Assembly (NCBI GenBank): GCA_002779555.1
Contig: PEWI01000149.1
Span: 1-9,114 of the forward strand
Direction: 5' to 3'
DNA: 9,114 bases
Origin: Candidatus Bathyarchaeota archaeon CG07_land_8_20_14_0_80_47_9
GTDB taxonomy: Archaea; Thermoproteota; Bathyarchaeia; Bathyarchaeales; Bathycorpusculaceae
Position numbers and translations under genes: made by a program. Shown piece after piece: positions 1 through 6,470 of this stretch. Position 1 is the first letter of the stretch, and each line of letters starts with the position of its first letter. A model generated the notes under the pieces. The model did no database searches and was not told the origin of the DNA. It worked only from the letters and a program-made list of their open reading frames with translations.

Positions 1-145
1 CGTAAGACTGCATCTTCTTTCCTTGAAGGTTCCTGCGATGGAATTCCTGCCACCACTTGTTCTGAATCATCATGACAAAGGCATATTTTTCATCCATTGG
101 ACCACCCACACAGCAACTATCAATACGCGGTTCGCCATTTAACAC
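1..145 (-). CDS. Partial hypothetical protein, N-terminal end only, runs off left edge
   Basis: An uninterrupted minus-strand reading frame runs from a GTG at 145 to the window edge, after an in-frame TAG at 155-157. It encodes about 48 residues, with the stretch RIDSCCVGGPMDEKYAFVM followed by a Trp/Arg/Lys-rich part (WWQEFHRR). The composition looks like real protein (a Cys-Cys pair, Gly-Gly-Pro, alternating hydrophobic and charged residues), but I do not recognise the family. The start is uncertain. An ATG at 97 is preceded at short distance by GGGTGG, which could be a Shine-Dalgarno site. The GTG at 145 lies about 40 bases downstream of the TTTAAA box at 183-188, which suits transcription in this direction. 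The adjacent cysteines could bind metal or form a disulfide, but nothing more can be said from a fragment. Confidence 0.45.
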   Translation of the reverse strand, partial: MLNGEPRIDSCCVGGPMDEKYAFVMMIQNKWWQEFHRRNLQGKKMQSY

Positions 146-182
146 TTTTTTAACCTAGAAGTACATCGTCAGTTCCGATTAG

Positions 183-188
183 TTTAAA
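183..188. promoter_or_regulatory. Candidate bidirectional TATA box (TTTAAA)
   Basis: The palindromic TTTAAA lies between the minus-strand partial gene and the plus-strand short ORF. An archaeal TATA box centred here would place plus-strand transcription start near 211, just before the ATG at 218, and minus-strand start near 159, just before the GTG at 145. The spacing is suggestive, but the motif is short and AT-rich, so it could occur by chance. Confidence 0.35.
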
Positions 189-217
189 TGTAAGTGCTTG
201 TCAAGGTAAACAGCAAA

Positions 218-382
218 ATGTCGGTGACCGACACAAAGCTGTTCAGACAGCTGGAACAGTATTTTGCGAAGATGATTCAAATGAAGGCTCCGAAAGAAGT
301 CTTGACACAAGAAAACCTTTCACGGCTTCATGATTTCCTAGGTCACCGCCTAGACCGCGTCACCAGTTCCAAGGGACCGTAG
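218..382 (+). CDS. Small hypothetical protein upstream of the P-type ATPase
   Basis: This short frame encodes 54 residues from the ATG at 218, or 62 from a GTG at 194. I prefer 218 because the TATA-like box at 183-188 predicts transcription start near 211, which would exclude the GTG and make the message nearly leaderless. The product is soluble and mostly helical in character, with a Lys/Gln-rich first helix, an Ala-Pro turn and a second segment rich in Leu, His and Arg, ending in Ser-Ser-Lys-Gly-Pro. No membrane segment, cysteine or known motif is visible and I do not recognise it. It ends 38 bases before the ATPase start on the same strand, so the two could be cotranscribed, which would make it a candidate accessory peptide. 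It could also be a chance ORF. Confidence 0.35.
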   Translation: MSVTDTKLFRQLEQYFAKMIQMKAPKEVLTQENLSRLHDFLGHRLDRVTSSKGP

Positions 383-420
383 TTCTAGCAATCTTTTCGA
401 ATTTTTAGGCAGGGGTCTAT

Positions 421-3153
421 TTGAAGGATGCCGCTGGTCTGCATGTCAAAGAGCTTTTCGATCTTTTGGCAACGTCTCCTCAAGGACTGACCTCCGAGGA
501 AGCTGCCAAACGGCTTGCCAAATACGGTCCTAACACGCTGATTGAAAAGAAACGCACTTCGATCGCCTACAGATTTCTTATAGATCTCAAAGACCTGTTC
601 GGGGTTCTACTGCTTTTCGCCAGCTTGCTCGCTGCCTTGGGCGGCATGTGGGAACTGAGCCTCATCATCCTACTCGTAGTGTTGGTGAACACGGTTTTCG
701 GTCTCTTCCAGGAGTGGCGAGCTGAAAAAGCCATGGAAACTCTGAAAAGCTGGATGCCCGAATACGCCAAAGTCGTCCGAGACGGGGAGCTCAAGAAGAT
801 ACTGGTGAAGGAGCTGGTTCCAGGTGACCTCATCGTCTTAGACGAGGGTGACCGCGTTCCCGCCGATGCAAGGCTGATTGAAGCCTTCGACTTGTGGACG
901 AACAATGTTCCGTTGACAGGTGAATCTGAACCGCAACCGCGAAGTGCCAAACCGATAAAGATTGTTGACACGACATTCCTCGACGTGCCAAACCTCGTGT
1001 TCATGAGCACGAGTGTCGCAAAAGGACAAGGCAAGGCCGTCGTAATTAAGACAGGCATGGACACGAAGTTCGGGCAGATAGCCGGTCTGACTCAAGAGAT
1101 AGCCGAAGAATCCAGCCCGTTGCAGAAGGAAATCGCTTACACTGCCAAATACGATTTCATTCTGGCCATAACAGTCGGCGTCATCTTTTTCGCAGTCAGT
1201 AACATTTGGCTTCATGCAAGCGTCTACAGCAGCATACTGTTCATGATAGGCGTCATGGTAGCATGCGTCCCAGAAGGATTGCAAGTCACGGTTTCAAGCG
1301 CCTTAGCTATCAACGTTCTCAAGATGGTAAAAGAAAACGTCCTTGTTAAGCGCCTCTCCTCTGTCCAGACTCTAGGCAGCGTGACTGTGATCTGCACGGA
1401 CAAGACCGGCACAATCACCACTGGAGAAATGACCGTCAAGAAAATATGGATCAGCGACAAAGTGATAGAAGTCTCAGGCGCCGGATACACTCCCACCGGC
1501 AGCTTCCACTGCGACGGCAAAACGCTGGAAAAAGAGGAATCTCAAACAGTGGAGAGGCTTCTTGAAATCTCAGCCTTGTGTAACAGTGCAAAGGTTGAGC
1601 CACCGTCTGACAGGAACAAGTCTTGGAGCATCGTCGGCGACCCAACCGACGGAGCATTACTCGTTGCGACGCTGAAGTACGGACTCAACGTGCAGAGCAT
1701 GCTGGCACAAAAGCCGATCATTCACATCATGCCATTTGACTCGAAAAGAAAAAGAATGACCACGCTTCACAAGTGCCAAAATAGAATATGTGCTTACTCG
1801 AAAGGCGCTCCTAGGAGTATCCTCTCAGCGTGCAGCAGGATAGCCGCTGAGAACGGAATCGTAGGCTTGACAAGCGAGCACATGAATTCTGTTGAAGCGA
1901 AAATTCATGAATTCGCAAACGAAGGCCTGCGTGTTATAGCGATAGCCTACAAGGAACTACCTGAAAATGAGTCTTTCAAGAGCAAAGACGTTGAGAAAGA
2001 CATGATTCTCGTCGGCCTTGCCGCCATGAAAGACCCGCCCCGCCCCGAGGTTAGGGAAGCAGTGAGGCTGGCGAAGCACGCGGGCATAAGAACTGTGATA
2101 ATAACAGGAGATTATGGCCCGACAGCGCAAGCCATAGCAGAAGAAGTAGGCATCGTTGTGCCAGAAAAATCCCACATAATACGAGGTGTCGACCTAGAAA
2201 GAATGGAAGACTCGCAGATCGTAGACGAGGTTAAGAAGGAAAACGTCATTTTTGCGAGAGTTTCGCCTGAACAGAAACTCAGGATCGTGACCGTTTTGAA
2301 ACGGCACGGCGAGATTGTTGCTGTCACGGGAGACGGAGCTAACGATGCGCCTTCGTTGAAAGAAGCAGACATAGGCATCGCGATGGGTGCTTCAGGGACC
2401 GATGTTGCGAGAGAAGCAGCGGATATGGTTCTGCTCGACGACAGTTTCGCTTCGATTGTTAAGGCTGTTGAGTCCGGACGCACAATTTATGAGAACTTGA
2501 GGAGATTCATAGTGTACGTTTTTTCACACAACTGGGCTGAGCTTTTCCCCTACGTGCTCTACGCCGTGCTGGCCATACCGCTCCCACTTCTCGTCGTCCA
2601 AGTTCTGGCCATAGACTTAGGCATAGACGTCATACCCTCACTGGCTTTGAGTCGTGAACCGACCGAAACTGGCATAATGGAGGAACCACCGCGGAGCATC
2701 AAAGAACGTCTGTTCAACAAGAAAGTGTTCCTGCGCTCATTCTACATTGGATTGATAATTGCAGCTGGCGCGATGGTAGGATGCCTTTCTGTTTGGTCCG
2801 CCGGTGGATGGCACTTGGGAATGTCGTTGCGTGCAGATGACGTTGTCTACGTCAAGGGTACGACGATGACGTTTGCTGGCATAGTCGTCGCTCAGGTCGG
2901 CAATGTTCTAGCGTGCAGAACGAGCAGAGCGTCAGTATTGAAGACAAGCCTCAAAAGCAATAGGTGGATATGGCTCGGCATAGCCTCTCAACTTACGATA
3001 CTCTCTGCCATAATATACATCCCGCCGCTGCAGGCGTTGTTCGGCACAACCGCGATAGGATTAACAGAATGGGCGTTTCTGGCACTTCTCGCTTGCGTTG
3101 TGGTTTTAGCAGAGGAAATCAGAAAATGTTTTGCGAGAAGACTGGCCAAGTGA
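421..3153 (+). CDS. P-type cation-transporting ATPase, Na,K/H,K-ATPase-like (type IIC-like)
   Basis: This is a membrane pump that uses ATP, through an aspartyl-phosphate intermediate, to move cations. The 910-residue length fits type II pumps. In order: N-terminal cation-ATPase domain (about 1-55), M1-M2 (57-97), actuator domain with TGES at 166-169, M3-M4 with PEGL at 284-287, phosphorylated Asp327 in DKTGT, nucleotide domain with KGAP, hinge TGDGANDAP at 636-644, then M5-M10. Several motifs follow Na,K/H,K pumps rather than SERCA: TGESEPQ, VPEGL with downstream LVKRL and QTLGS, IPLP in the M5-M6 turn and IDLGID in M6. Likely ion ligands Glu285, Asn704, Glu707, Asp732 and Asp736 are present. 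Position 703 is His, 828 is Asn where Na,K-ATPase has Asp in M8, and TGDH is TGDY. An in-frame TAG at 406-408 makes TTG 421 the earliest start; AGGGGT lies just before it. The transported ion cannot be fixed from sequence. No beta-subunit gene is visible nearby. Confidence 0.95.
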   Translation: MKDAAGLHVKELFDLLATSPQGLTSEEAAKRLAKYGPNTLIEKKRTSIAYRFLIDLKDLFGVLLLFASLLAALGGMWELSLIILLVVLVNTVFGLFQEWRAEKAMETLKSWMPEYAKVVRDGELKKILVKELVPGDLIVLDEGDRVPADARLIEAFDLWTNNVPLTGESEPQPRSAKPIKIVDTTFLDVPNLVFMSTSVAKGQGKAVVIKTGMDTKFGQIAGLTQEIAEESSPLQKEIAYTAKYDFILAITVGVIFFAVSNIWLHASVYSSILFMIGVMVACVPEGLQVTVSSALAINVLKMVKENVLVKRLSSVQTLGSVTVICTDKTGTITTGEMTVKKIWISDKVIEVSGAGYTPTGSFHCDGKTLEKEESQTVERLLEISALCNSAKVEPPSDRNKSWSIVGDPTDGALLVATLKYGLNVQSMLAQKPIIHIMPFDSKRKRMTTLHKCQNRICAYSKGAPRSILSACSRIAAENGIVGLTSEHMNSVEAKIHEFANEGLRVIAIAYKELPENESFKSKDVEKDMILVGLAAMKDPPRPEVREAVRLAKHAGIRTVIITGDYGPTAQAIAEEVGIVVPEKSHIIRGVDLERMEDSQIVDEVKKENVIFARVSPEQKLRIVTVLKRHGEIVAVTGDGANDAPSLKEADIGIAMGASGTDVAREAADMVLLDDSFASIVKAVESGRTIYENLRRFIVYVFSHNWAELFPYVLYAVLAIPLPLLVVQVLAIDLGIDVIPSLALSREPTETGIMEEPPRSIKERLFNKKVFLRSFYIGLIIAAGAMVGCLSVWSAGGWHLGMSLRADDVVYVKGTTMTFAGIVVAQVGNVLACRTSRASVLKTSLKSNRWIWLGIASQLTILSAIIYIPPLQALFGTTAIGLTEWAFLALLACVVVLAEEIRKCFARRLAK

Positions 3154-3186
3154 TGATTCATGCCACAATCACGTTTGAACGCGAAG

Positions 3187-3193
3187 TTTTTAT
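3187..3193 (+). promoter_or_regulatory. Candidate TATA box for the methyltransferase-nip7 pair
   Basis: TTTTTAT, preceded by purine-rich GCGAAG that could act as a BRE, is centred 25 bases before the ATG at 3215. That spacing would put transcription start at or next to the start codon, giving a leaderless message. This agrees with the lack of a convincing Shine-Dalgarno site before 3215. It lies in the only gap, 61 bases, between the ATPase stop and the methyltransferase. Confidence 0.5.
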
Positions 3194-3214
3194 GAACAGC
3201 CTCCTTATTTACGG

Positions 3215-4102
3215 ATGATGTCTGGCAGAGAATTTTTCATAAGCCGTTATCAAGAGCTGGGCTGGAAATATGAGGATGTTGAGCTTAAGCAAGCAATCAG
3301 AATAAACTCCATGAACGCGGAAAAAGCAAGCCTCCTGAAGAGATTGGAATCGCGGGGAATAAAGCTTGAAAAAATCCCTTTTCTCGAAGACGGCTATTGG
3401 GTCTGCAAATCAGAATTCTCAGTTGGCGCAACTTCCGAATACCTCCTAGGCTTGTACTCAATCCAAGAGGCAGCCGCCCAAATTCCAGCCACACTGTTCA
3501 CAGGACTGAAGGACAAGACTGTGCTGGATGCTTGCGCCGCTCCGGGAGGAAAAACCGTTCAGCTAGCTGACTTGATGAAAAACACGGGGGCGATAATCGC
3601 CTTGGACATTGAAAAGCGCAGATTGACTGCACTTTCGAATCAGTTGGAACGGTGCCGCGTAGAAAACACAATAACCTATAATCTAGACGCAAGGCAAGTG
3701 TCAAGATTGGACATTAAGTTCGACAGAATCCTTCTAGATGTCCCGTGCTCAGGCAACTTCGCAACCGACAAAGACTGGTTCAAAAGAAGAACAATCACAG
3801 ATGTGGGGAGAAACGCGAAGCTTCAAAGAGAAATATTGACACGGGCAACCAGGGTGCTGAAAGACGATGGGGAAATAGTCTATTCAACATGTTCGTTAGA
3901 GCCAGAGGAAAACGAGTTTAACATAGACTGGGCAGTCAAAAACCTGAATGTTCAAGTTGAAGAAGTCAGATGCCACGGCGAGAAGGCGCCGACCAGCATT
4001 TTCGGGAAGCATCTGAAAGGCTCGATAAAAAACTGCAGAAGAATCTGGCCTGGAAGAACTCAAGGATTCTTTGTCTGCAAGCTCAAAAAGGTGTGCGCAT
4101 AA
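3215..4102 (+). CDS. NOL1/NOP2/Sun (NSUN) family RNA cytosine-C5 methyltransferase
   Basis: The enzyme transfers methyl from S-adenosylmethionine to carbon 5 of cytosine in tRNA or rRNA. The 295-residue protein has a short N-terminal substrate-binding part (about 1-95) and a Rossmann methyltransferase core. SAM-binding motif I is DACAAPGG at 105-112, and an acidic strand end follows at LDIEKRR (130-136). Motif IV is DVPCSG with Cys178, and motif VI is STCSLEPEENE with Cys226; family knowledge assigns Cys226 as nucleophile and Cys178 to product release. The C-terminal RIWPGRTQGFF matches the usual family ending. The size is close to single-domain archaeal Trm4-like enzymes, and no PUA domain is attached. 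The next gene supplies a PUA protein and starts on the last base of this stop codon. Substrate is not decidable: tRNA (Trm4-like) and 23S rRNA (Nop2-like) are both possible. A second ATG follows at 3218. Confidence 0.93.
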   Translation: MMSGREFFISRYQELGWKYEDVELKQAIRINSMNAEKASLLKRLESRGIKLEKIPFLEDGYWVCKSEFSVGATSEYLLGLYSIQEAAAQIPATLFTGLKDKTVLDACAAPGGKTVQLADLMKNTGAIIALDIEKRRLTALSNQLERCRVENTITYNLDARQVSRLDIKFDRILLDVPCSGNFATDKDWFKRRTITDVGRNAKLQREILTRATRVLKDDGEIVYSTCSLEPEENEFNIDWAVKNLNVQVEEVRCHGEKAPTSIFGKHLKGSIKNCRRIWPGRTQGFFVCKLKKVCA

Positions 4103-4584
4103 TGAAGCCAATAACGGATTTCGCGCGTCAGCTAGATTCAAACATCAGCCTCGACGAGGACTTGACAGTGAGGAAAAAGAACAGGTACTTTCTTTTGAAC
4201 GAGAATCTGAAGCGCTTAGCTTCGAAGGATTTCTTCCATGCGGGAATATGCCTTGGAAAGGAGATAGATGGAGTTTTTTTCCCTAGCTTCAACCTGTTAG
4301 CGATGATTGCTGACAAGAGAGCAAATAAGGTCATTGTGGACGAGAAAACTGAGTGGCTGTTCATTTGTGGAAGAGACGTTTTCAAGCGAGGGATAATCAG
4401 GGTGATTGGTTCGATGAAGAAAGGCAGCTACACACTGATTCTGAACAGCTACAGTGAATGCCTCGGTTTCGGCCAGGCACTCTCCGATCTGCATGAAGCA
4501 AAGGAAGGTGCTGTGGTCAATAACATCTTGGACATAGGCGACTTCTTAAGAAGGGAAAAAAGCAGCGTTAAGACGCGTTCTTAA
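4102..4584 (+). CDS. nip7: NIP7-like ribosome biogenesis factor with PUA domain
   Basis: NIP7 is a small RNA-binding protein needed for large-subunit rRNA maturation in eukaryotes; archaeal versions bind U-rich RNA and have been linked to exosome control. The 160 residues match the family's length and two-domain build: an alpha/beta pre-PUA domain (about 1-77, with FLLNENLKR, then GICLGK and FFPSFNLLAMIA) and a C-terminal PUA domain (about 78-153) containing KVIVDEKTEWLFICGRD, LGFGQA and a closing DIGDFLRREK. The last part parallels human NIP7's GFG and ADIGEYVRHEE segments, which makes the assignment specific rather than just 'PUA protein'. The ATG overlaps the TAA of the methyltransferase gene by one base, so translation is probably coupled. 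A longer reading of this frame from 3970 exists but lies inside the methyltransferase and would add residues foreign to the family. Confidence 0.88.
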   Translation: MKPITDFARQLDSNISLDEDLTVRKKNRYFLLNENLKRLASKDFFHAGICLGKEIDGVFFPSFNLLAMIADKRANKVIVDEKTEWLFICGRDVFKRGIIRVIGSMKKGSYTLILNSYSECLGFGQALSDLHEAKEGAVVNNILDIGDFLRREKSSVKTRS

Positions 4585-5870
4585 CTCTTTATCTTGTCTG
4601 TTATCTCTTCAATTTTCACTGTGTTTTGCTCTCTTTTCGCCAAGTCTCTAACAACAGCCGCTCCTTCTTTCAATTCCCTTTCGCCAACCATTACTGCAAA
4701 GTCCATTCTTTTTCTGTCCGCATCCTCTAACGCCTTGCTCATTTTCCGTCCCATCACCTCAACCTCAGCCGTTACACCTGCACTTCTAAGCATCTGCGCG
4801 ATCTTCAATGCCTCTCCGACCAACTCTTCCTTGATAGGGATAACCATAACCCTCTTCCTTTTCTCTGTTCCTAGCGAGGTTTCTTGCATCTGGATGCCAA
4901 GCATCATTCTGTCCAAACCATGAGCAACACCGACTGCTGGCGTCGGTTCCCCGCCGAACAATTCAACAAGCTTGTCATATCTTCCGCCGCCACCGAGGGC
5001 TACGTTCAAGTCAGGAATGTAGACCTCAAAAATCATGCCCGTGTAATACTCAAGCCCTCGCGCGAAGCCAGCGTCGGCAATCATGTCAATCTTGCCTCCG
5101 CTTTCTGCGACAAGCTTCAGAATCTCGTTCAGGTTGTCTGTCGCAGCAACAGCCTCCTCGTAGTCTTTGACGCACTTCTTCATCTTACCTACAATATCGG
5201 AAACGTCGCCGCCTTTCAACTCTACTAATTCCCGAAGAACTACCAAACACTTCTCTGACCCTCCGGCTTCTTCAACCACCTTAAACGCGTCATCATACTG
5301 CTTTTTGTCCATCAATTGCATAACCGTGTTCTGAACCTTGTCTTCCAGTTTTTCCTGGCTCATTATTCCTCTCAAAACTCCGACATGCCCAACTCTGAAA
5401 GCGAAGTTCTTGAGGCAAGCAGCTTCCATCAGACTGGCTGTCAGCATCAATATCTCAGCGTCCGCTTCTGGTTTGCTTGACCCTATCAGTTCAAAGTCCG
5501 ACTGCCAAAACTCTCTGTAACGTCCTCTTTGTGGTTCATCATACCGGTAAACACTGCCTAAACAGAAGAGCCTGTAGGGTCTTGGCTCGTTCCTCAAAGC
5601 CGTGGCAACAAGTCTAGCAACTGAAGGCGTGAACTCTGGTCGCAAAGCGACCATGCGGCCGCCCAAATCTTTGAAGGCGAACATGCGCAAACGAACTTCT
5701 TCGCCTGCTTTTGTGGCCAGAAGCTCGTATGACTCCACGACTGGCGTCATTACTTCTTTATACCCGTAAAGCTCAGCTGTCTTTCTGGCTTTACCTTCTA
5801 CGTATTTCATCATTTCGGCTTCTTCAGGCAGAAAATCCCTCATTCCACGAACAGTTTTGAACTCAGGCAT
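4581..5870 (-). CDS. hisS: Histidyl-tRNA synthetase (HisRS)
   Basis: This class II synthetase activates histidine and attaches it to tRNA-His in the cytoplasm. The 429-residue protein is full length. The N-terminal VRGMRDFLPEE begins the catalytic domain. Motif 2 spans about 99-130, with VYRYDEPQRGRYREF holding the ATP-contacting arginines. An insertion domain lies around 170-255. The HisRS-specific histidine loop is ARGLEYYTG at 270-278 with Arg271, and motif 3 is GGGGRYDK at 293-300 followed by GVAHGLDR at 314-321. The anticodon-binding domain is about 338-429. These HisA motifs exclude the HisZ paralogue, which lacks the full set and the anticodon domain. It is the last gene of the mtnA-endA-hisS run, starting 20 bases after the upstream stop, with TGGAG 12-16 bases before its ATG. 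Its TAA lies within TTAA shared with the nip7 stop on the other strand. Confidence 0.97.
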   Translation of the reverse strand: MPEFKTVRGMRDFLPEEAEMMKYVEGKARKTAELYGYKEVMTPVVESYELLATKAGEEVRLRMFAFKDLGGRMVALRPEFTPSVARLVATALRNEPRPYRLFCLGSVYRYDEPQRGRYREFWQSDFELIGSSKPEADAEILMLTASLMEAACLKNFAFRVGHVGVLRGIMSQEKLEDKVQNTVMQLMDKKQYDDAFKVVEEAGGSEKCLVVLRELVELKGGDVSDIVGKMKKCVKDYEEAVAATDNLNEILKLVAESGGKIDMIADAGFARGLEYYTGMIFEVYIPDLNVALGGGGRYDKLVELFGGEPTPAVGVAHGLDRMMLGIQMQETSLGTEKRKRVMVIPIKEELVGEALKIAQMLRSAGVTAEVEVMGRKMSKALEDADRKRMDFAVMVGERELKEGAAVVRDLAKREQNTVKIEEITDKIKS

Positions 5871-5890
5871 CTCACACTATTTCTCCAATG

Positions 5891-6448
5891 TTATTTCAGA
5901 GTCAATTCGGATATGGAATAGTAAACTACTTCTCCTCTCCGATTCATAACCGCCAGAATCAGTTCCTTTTTGAGGCTCAGAGTCTGCTTTGACACGTTGG
6001 ATAAATCCTCAATCGAAATAGGTTTTCCTTCTTGAAGACTTACAATCAAATACTTGGCAGTGTCTTTGCTGTAGTCTCCGCGGTCGTAAACTCGGAAGTC
6101 AACGCCTGAACCGAAACCTTCTCGCACAACATACCCACGGCTTCTCAAATCCCGATAAACCAAGTACCCTGCCCAAGCGTTTTCGTTAACAGCTTCGTAA
6201 TGCTGCAACAGTTCTTGAAATCCAACTACTCTACCTTTCTTACCCTTTACTTCCAGCACCCCTCTGTCCAGAAGGTAAAGTGCCTCGTAGAAGGTGAGCA
6301 AGAGCTCTCTGCCTTCAGTGACGCCGTATCCTCTTGAGGAAAGCTCGTCCGCTGCTTGTTTTTCGCTGATTCTGACGCCTTTTTCTGCAAGAATTCCTCT
6401 TGTTCTGAGTTCCGAGGGGCTAACTGTTTTTTCGTTGTTCTTACTCAT
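5891..6448 (-). CDS. endA: tRNA-intron endonuclease family protein, possibly structural subunit
   Basis: Archaeal EndA cuts bulge-helix-bulge motifs to remove introns from tRNA and rRNA precursors. From ATG 6448 the protein has 185 residues, the one-unit size of EndA. The N-terminal domain has SRGYG and the family hallmark LTFYEALYLLDRG (51-63); the C-terminal nuclease domain has YLVYRDLRSRGYVV, FGSGVDFRVY and SLKKELILAVMN. Family catalysis uses Tyr, His and Lys. Tyr121 in FRVY and Lys160/161 are present, but where the family has His-x-x-Tyr-Leu-Val this protein has Thr130-Ala-Lys-Tyr-Leu-Ile, so the general-base His appears to be missing. In crenarchaeal alpha-beta enzymes one subunit is degenerate in this way, so this may be a structural subunit needing a partner elsewhere. 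The frame is open back to 6541, but that part overlaps mtnA and is not family-like; a TTG at 6460 is another possible start. It begins 22 bases after the mtnA stop. Confidence 0.85.
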   Translation of the reverse strand: MSKNNEKTVSPSELRTRGILAEKGVRISEKQAADELSSRGYGVTEGRELLLTFYEALYLLDRGVLEVKGKKGRVVGFQELLQHYEAVNENAWAGYLVYRDLRSRGYVVREGFGSGVDFRVYDRGDYSKDTAKYLIVSLQEGKPISIEDLSNVSKQTLSLKKELILAVMNRRGEVVYYSISELTLK

Positions 6449-6470
6449 GCAGGTTCTCAACCAGTCTTCG

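Noticed and set aside
338..353. CTAGG/CCTAG small inverted repeat near the end of the short ORF
   Set aside because: A five-base stem with a six-base loop and no T-tract is too weak to call a terminator or operator.
567..1284. Long minus-strand open frames inside the ATPase gene
   Set aside because: They are antisense to a highly conserved gene, have no recognisable motifs and low-complexity Ser/Thr/Arg-rich translations, as expected of shadows.
2964..3218. Plus-strand frame bridging the ATPase 3' end and the methyltransferase start
   Set aside because: Most of it is an alternate frame of the ATPase, and its end coincides with the candidate promoter at 3187-3193; no motif supports it.
3970..4101. 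N-terminal extension of NIP7 by 44 residues
   Set aside because: It lies inside the methyltransferase gene, and NIP7 homologues begin close to the ATG at 4102.
4581..5870. HisZ, the regulatory HisRS paralogue
   Set aside because: The full histidine loop, motif 3 and anticodon-binding domain are present, and no histidine biosynthesis genes are adjacent.
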